Assembly (NCBI RefSeq): GCF_949987515.2
Contig: NC_082688.1
Span: 81,403,844 to 81,467,843, forward strand
Origin: Delphinus delphis
Lineage: Eukaryota > Chordata > Mammalia > Artiodactyla > Delphinidae
Length of the DNA: 64,000 nt
Direction: 5' to 3'
This document shows positions 60,989-64,000 of this stretch, piece by piece (position 1 is the stretch's first letter; the number at the start of each line of letters is the position of its first letter). The notes under the pieces are model-generated. The model was not told the origin of the DNA, searched no databases, and was given only the letters and a program-made list of their open reading frames with translations. The translations under genes were made by a program, and so were the position numbers.

Positions 60989-62767
60989 TTACAATGGTGT
61001 GTTAGTTTCTGCTTTATAACAAAGTAAATCAGTTGTACATGTACATATGTTTGCATATCTCTTCCCTCTTGCTTCTCCCTCCCTCTCACCCTCCCTATCC
61101 CACCCCTCCAGGCAGTCACAAAGCACCGAGCTGATATCCCTGTGGTATGCGGCTGCTTCCCAGTAGCTATCTCCCTTACGTTTGGTAGTGTATATATGTT
61201 CATGCCTCTCTCTCGCTTTGTCACAGCTCACACTTCCCCCTCCCCATATCCTCAAGTCCATTCTCCAGTAGGGCTGTGTCTTTATTCCTGTCTTACCCCT
61301 AGGTTCTTCATGACATATTTTTTCTTCAATTCCACATATATGTGTTAGCATATGGTATTTGTGTTTGTCTTTGTGGCTTACTTCACTCTGTATGACAGAC
61401 ACTAGGTCTATCCACCTCATTACAAATAGCTCAATTTCGTTTCTTTTTATGGCTGAGTAATATTCCATTGTATATATGTGCCACATCTTCTTTATCCATT
61501 CATCCGATGATGGGCACTTAGGTTGTGTCCATCTCCGGGCTATCGTAAATAGAGCTGCAATAAACATGTTGGTACATGACTCTTTTTGAATTATGGTTTT
61601 CTCAGGGTATGTGCCCAGTAGTGGGATTGCTGGGTCATATGGTAGTTCTATTTGTAGTTTTTTAAGGAACCTCCATACTGTTCTCCATAGTGGCTGTACC
61701 AATTCACATTCCCACCAGCAGTGCAGGAGTGTTCCCTTTTCTCCACACCCTCTCCAGAATTTATTGTTTCTAGATTTTTTGATGATGGCCATTGTGACTG
61801 GTGTGAGATGATATCTCATTGTAGTTTTGATTTGCGTTTCCCTAGTGATTAATGATGTTGAGCATTCTTTCATGTGTCTGTTGGCACTCTGTATATCTTC
61901 TCTGGAGAAATGTCTATTTAGGTCTTCTGCCCATTTTTGGATTGGGTTGTTTGTTTTTTTGTTATTGAGCTGCATGAGCTGCTTGTAAATTTTGGAAATT
62001 AATCCTTTGTCAGTTGCTTCATTTGCAAATATGTTCTCCCATTCTGAGGGTTGTCTTTTGGTCTTCTTTATGGTTTCCTTTGCTGTGCAAAAGCTTTGAA
62101 GTTTCATTAGGTCCCATGTGTTTATTTTTGTTTTTATTTCCATTTCTCTAGGAGGTGGGTCAAAAAGGATCTTGCTGTGATTTATGTCATAGAGTGTCCT
62201 GCCTATGTCTTCCTCTAAGAGTTTGATAGTTTCTGGCCTTACATTTAGGTCTTTAGTCCATTTTGAGCTTATTTTTGTGTATGGTGTTAGGGAGTGATCT
62301 AATCTCATACTTTTACATGTACCTGTCCAGTTTTCCCAGCACCACTTATTGAAGAGGCTGTCCTTTCTGCACTGTACATTCCTGCCTCCTTTATCAAAGA
62401 TAAGGTGACCATATGTGCGTGGGTGTATCTCTGGACTTTCTATCCTGTTCCATTGATCTATATTTCTGTTTTTGTGCCAGTACCATACTGTCTTGATTAC
62501 TGTAGCTTTGTAGTATAGTCTGAAGTCAGGGAGCCTGATTCCTCCAGCTCCGTTTTTCGTTTTCAAGATTGCTTTGGCTATTCGGGGTCTTTTGTGTTTC
62601 CATACAAATAGTGAAATTTTTTGTTCTAGTTCTGTGAAAAACGCCAGTGGTAGTTTGAAAGGGATTGCATTGAATCTGTAGATTGCTTTGGGTAATAGAG
62701 TCATTTTCACAATGGTTGATTCTTCCAATCCAAGAACATGGTATATCTCTCCATCTATTTGTATCAT
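60989..62767 (-). pseudogene. L1 ORF2 C-terminal half, 592-codon frame in unit 13
   Basis: The frame starts with [17 protein letters not shown] (off-frame start caused by the extra G). It then follows the post-RT region of ORF2p: [56 protein letters not shown], the Cys-rich [20 protein letters not shown] and [19 protein letters not shown]. The usual stop after HIYGI/HICGI is lost (TAA to GAA), so the frame runs about 110 codons into 3' UTR sequence, ending ETNTPL. No RT catalytic box is in this frame, so it would not be an active enzyme even if expressed. Confidence 0.88.
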
Positions 62768-62886
62768 CTTTAATTTCTTTCATCAGTGTCTTATAATTTT
62801 CTGCATACAGGTCTTTTGTCTCCTTAGGTAGGTTTATTCCTAGATATTTTATTCTTTTTGTTGCAGTGGTAAATGGAAGTGTGTTT

Positions 62887-63384
62887 TTAAATTTTACTTT
62901 CATATATTTTATCCTTAGTGTATAGGAATGCCAGAGATTTCTGTGCATTAATTTTGTATCCTGCTACTTTACCAAATTCATTGATTAGCTCTAGTAGTTT
63001 TCTGGTAGCATCTTTAGGATTCTCTATGGATAGTATCATGTCATCTGCAAACAGTGACAGCTTTACTTCTTCTTTTCCGATTTGGATTCCTTTTATTTCC
63101 TTTTCTTCTCTGATTGCTGTGGCATAAAATTCCAAAGCTATGTTGAATAAGAGTGGTGAGAGTGGGCAACCTTGTCTTGACCCTGATCTTAGTGGAAATG
63201 CTTTCAGTTTTTCACCATTGAGGACAATGTTGTCTGTGGGTTTGTCGTGTCTGGCCTTTATTATGTTGAGGAAAGTTCCCTCTGTGCCTACTTTGTGCAG
63301 GGTTTTTATCATAAATGGGTGTTGAATTTTGTCAAAAGCTTTCTCTGTATCTATTGAGATGATCATATGGTTTTTCTCCTTCAA
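62887..63384 (-). pseudogene. L1 RT palm frame of unit 13
   Basis: 165 codons contain [19 protein letters not shown] (motif A, catalytic Asp present), [20 protein letters not shown] (motif B) and [17 protein letters not shown] (motif C, FADD). The equivalent frame recurs in most units (for example 29351-29842, 37741-38232, 40534-41025 and so on at 2793-bp steps). The active-site Asp residues are intact, but the frame is separated from the N- and C-terminal parts of ORF2. Confidence 0.88.
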
Positions 63385-63998
63385 TTTGTTAATATGGTGT
63401 ACACGTTGATTGCTTTGCGTATATTGAAGAATCCTTGCATTCCTGGAATAAAGCCCACTTGATCATGGTGTAGGATCCTTTTAATGTGCTGTTGGATTGT
63501 GTTTGCTAGTATTTTGTTGAGGATTTTTGCATGTATGTTCATCAGTGATACTGGCCTGTAGTTTTCTTTCTTTGTGACATCCTTGTCTGGTTTTGGTATC
63601 AGGGTGATGGTGGCCTCGTAGAATGAGTTTGGGAGTGTTCCTCCCTCTGCTCTATTTTGGAAGAGTTTGAGAAGGATAGGTGTTAGCTCTTCTGTAAATG
63701 TTTGATCGAATTCGCTTGTGAAGCCATCTGGTCCTGGGCTTTTGATTGATGGAAAATTTTTTTTAAACATCTTTATTGGGGTATAACTGCTGTACAATGT
63801 TGTGTTAGTTTCTGCTTTATAACAAAGTGAATCAGTTGTACATATACATATGTTCCCATATGTCTTCCCTCTTGCGTCTCCCTCCCTCCCTTTCCCACCC
63901 CTCCAGGCAGTCACAAAGCACCGAGCTGATATCCCTGTGGTATGGAGCTGCTTCCCACTAGGTATCTCCCTTACGTTTGGTAGTGTATATATGTTCAT
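63381..63998 (-). pseudogene. Junction-spanning frame: L1 3' UTR fused to RT N-terminus
   Basis: A 205-codon frame starts in the 3' UTR of unit 14 and crosses the poly(A) (read as lysines, MFKKNF). It continues in frame into ORF2 of unit 13: [58 protein letters not shown]. At the core junctions the T tract is one base longer and the corresponding frame (about 92 codons, for example 30110-30388) runs out of the RT frame. Whether it is transcribed is unknown. Confidence 0.8.
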
Positions 63999-64000
63999 GC
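63757..64000 (-). repeat. Array unit 14, partial (cut by window end)
   Basis: T8 tract, then core-type 3' UTR. CTCCCTCCCTCCCTTTCCC has lost a CACC-type block found in the other units. The T tract is one base shorter than in core units, which puts the junction in frame with RT (see the frame at 63381-63998). Confidence 0.9.

Larger units (their letters stand above)
60949..63756 (-). repeat. Array unit 13 (best-preserved ORF2, P/B mosaic)
   Basis: It starts with the T6-A-T6 tract and P-type 3' UTR to about 61.27 kb, then core-type 3' UTR, then P-type ORF2 without the 8-bp deletion (62010-62040). This preserves the longest ORF2 frame of the window (60989-62767). One extra G (CACAATGGTTG, about 62714) breaks the link to the RT palm. 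Confidence 0.93.
27410..64000 (-). repeat. L1-derived macrosatellite: head-to-tail array of ~2.79-kb units
   Basis: Thirteen complete units and part of a fourteenth fill the last 36.6 kb. Unit boundaries, seen as a T tract followed by AAACATCTTTATTGGGG, give 3' UTR starts at 30224, 33029, 35821, 38614, 41407, 44200, 46993, 49786, 52579, 55372, 58165, 60962 and 63765. Spacing is exactly 2793 bp for the eight steps from 35821 to 58165, and 2792-2805 elsewhere. In L1 sense each unit is ORF2 from just before PGPDGF, then RT palm (FADDM), the C-terminal region, 3' UTR and poly(A), joined directly to the same ORF2 point of the next unit. The array has no other sequence between units and is open at the right end. 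Confidence 0.97.

Noticed and set aside
60989..62767. Active LINE-1 in unit 13
   Set aside because: ORF1, endonuclease and 5' UTR are absent from the unit, and an extra G near 62714 separates RT from the C-terminal part.
27410..64000. CRISPR-like or gene-cluster explanation for the periodic repeats
   Set aside because: Repeats are 2.8 kb with no spacers, and the content is L1 ORF2 and 3' UTR. The frames are broken in every unit, so this is not a gene family.
27410..64000. Series of independent L1 insertions in a row
   Set aside because: Independent insertions would have different 5' truncation points and separate target duplications. Here every unit starts at the same ORF2 base and shares derived variants with its neighbours.

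Overview
This is a mammalian, almost certainly cetacean, nuclear DNA window. The main clue is six fresh copies of a tRNA-derived SINE beginning GGCTTCCCTGGTGGCGCAG (CHR family of whales, dolphins, hippos and ruminants). They occur alongside cetartiodactyl LINE-1 and the older mammalian repeats L2, MIR, MER5, Tigger1 and MaLR. I found no convincing protein-coding exon, tRNA, rRNA or CRISPR array. The open frames worth naming are remains of LINE-1 ORF1/ORF2 and of a Tigger transposase.

Layout of the left part (1-27.4 kb). 1-2.7 kb holds an L2 end, a MaLR LTR, a possible MIR and anonymous sequence. 2.74-6.84 kb is a 5'-truncated minus-strand L1, interrupted by two CHR SINEs and bounded by a third. 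7-14 kb is mostly unique sequence with MIRs, a tiny L1 tail, two SINEs, an ERV-type LTR and, at 10.26-10.53 kb, a CpG-rich block containing a perfect RFX X-box, the only promoter-like signal. 14.07-14.65 kb is L2. 14.65-22.96 kb is an old minus-strand L1 split by a solo LTR (TSD TCAG) and a nearly full-length Tigger1 (TA duplication). 24.2-26.15 kb is an old plus-strand L1, head-to-head with the previous one, carrying a SINE and a truncated young L1. 26.19-27.41 kb is a minus-strand L1 cut by the start of the array.

The right part (27.41-64.00 kb and beyond) is a head-to-tail tandem array of an L1-derived unit. Thirteen complete units and part of a fourteenth are present, all with L1 sense on the minus strand. 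From about 35.8 to 58.2 kb the spacing is exactly 2793 bp, unit after unit. Each unit runs, in L1 sense, from one point in ORF2 just before the PGPDG motif of the reverse transcriptase, through the rest of ORF2 and the 3' UTR, to a short poly(A), which abuts the same ORF2 point of the next unit.

The simplest history is as follows. One L1 inserted into another, same-orientation L1 at a TTTT/AA endonuclease site in ORF2. This made a direct repeat of the 3' portion, and unequal crossing-over with gene conversion then expanded it into a macrosatellite. Core units are nearly identical, while the edge units are mosaics of at least two sequence types. A SINE has inserted independently at the homologous ORF2 site in the L1 at 2.7-6.8 kb, so this site is a repeated target. 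The right end of the array lies outside the window.
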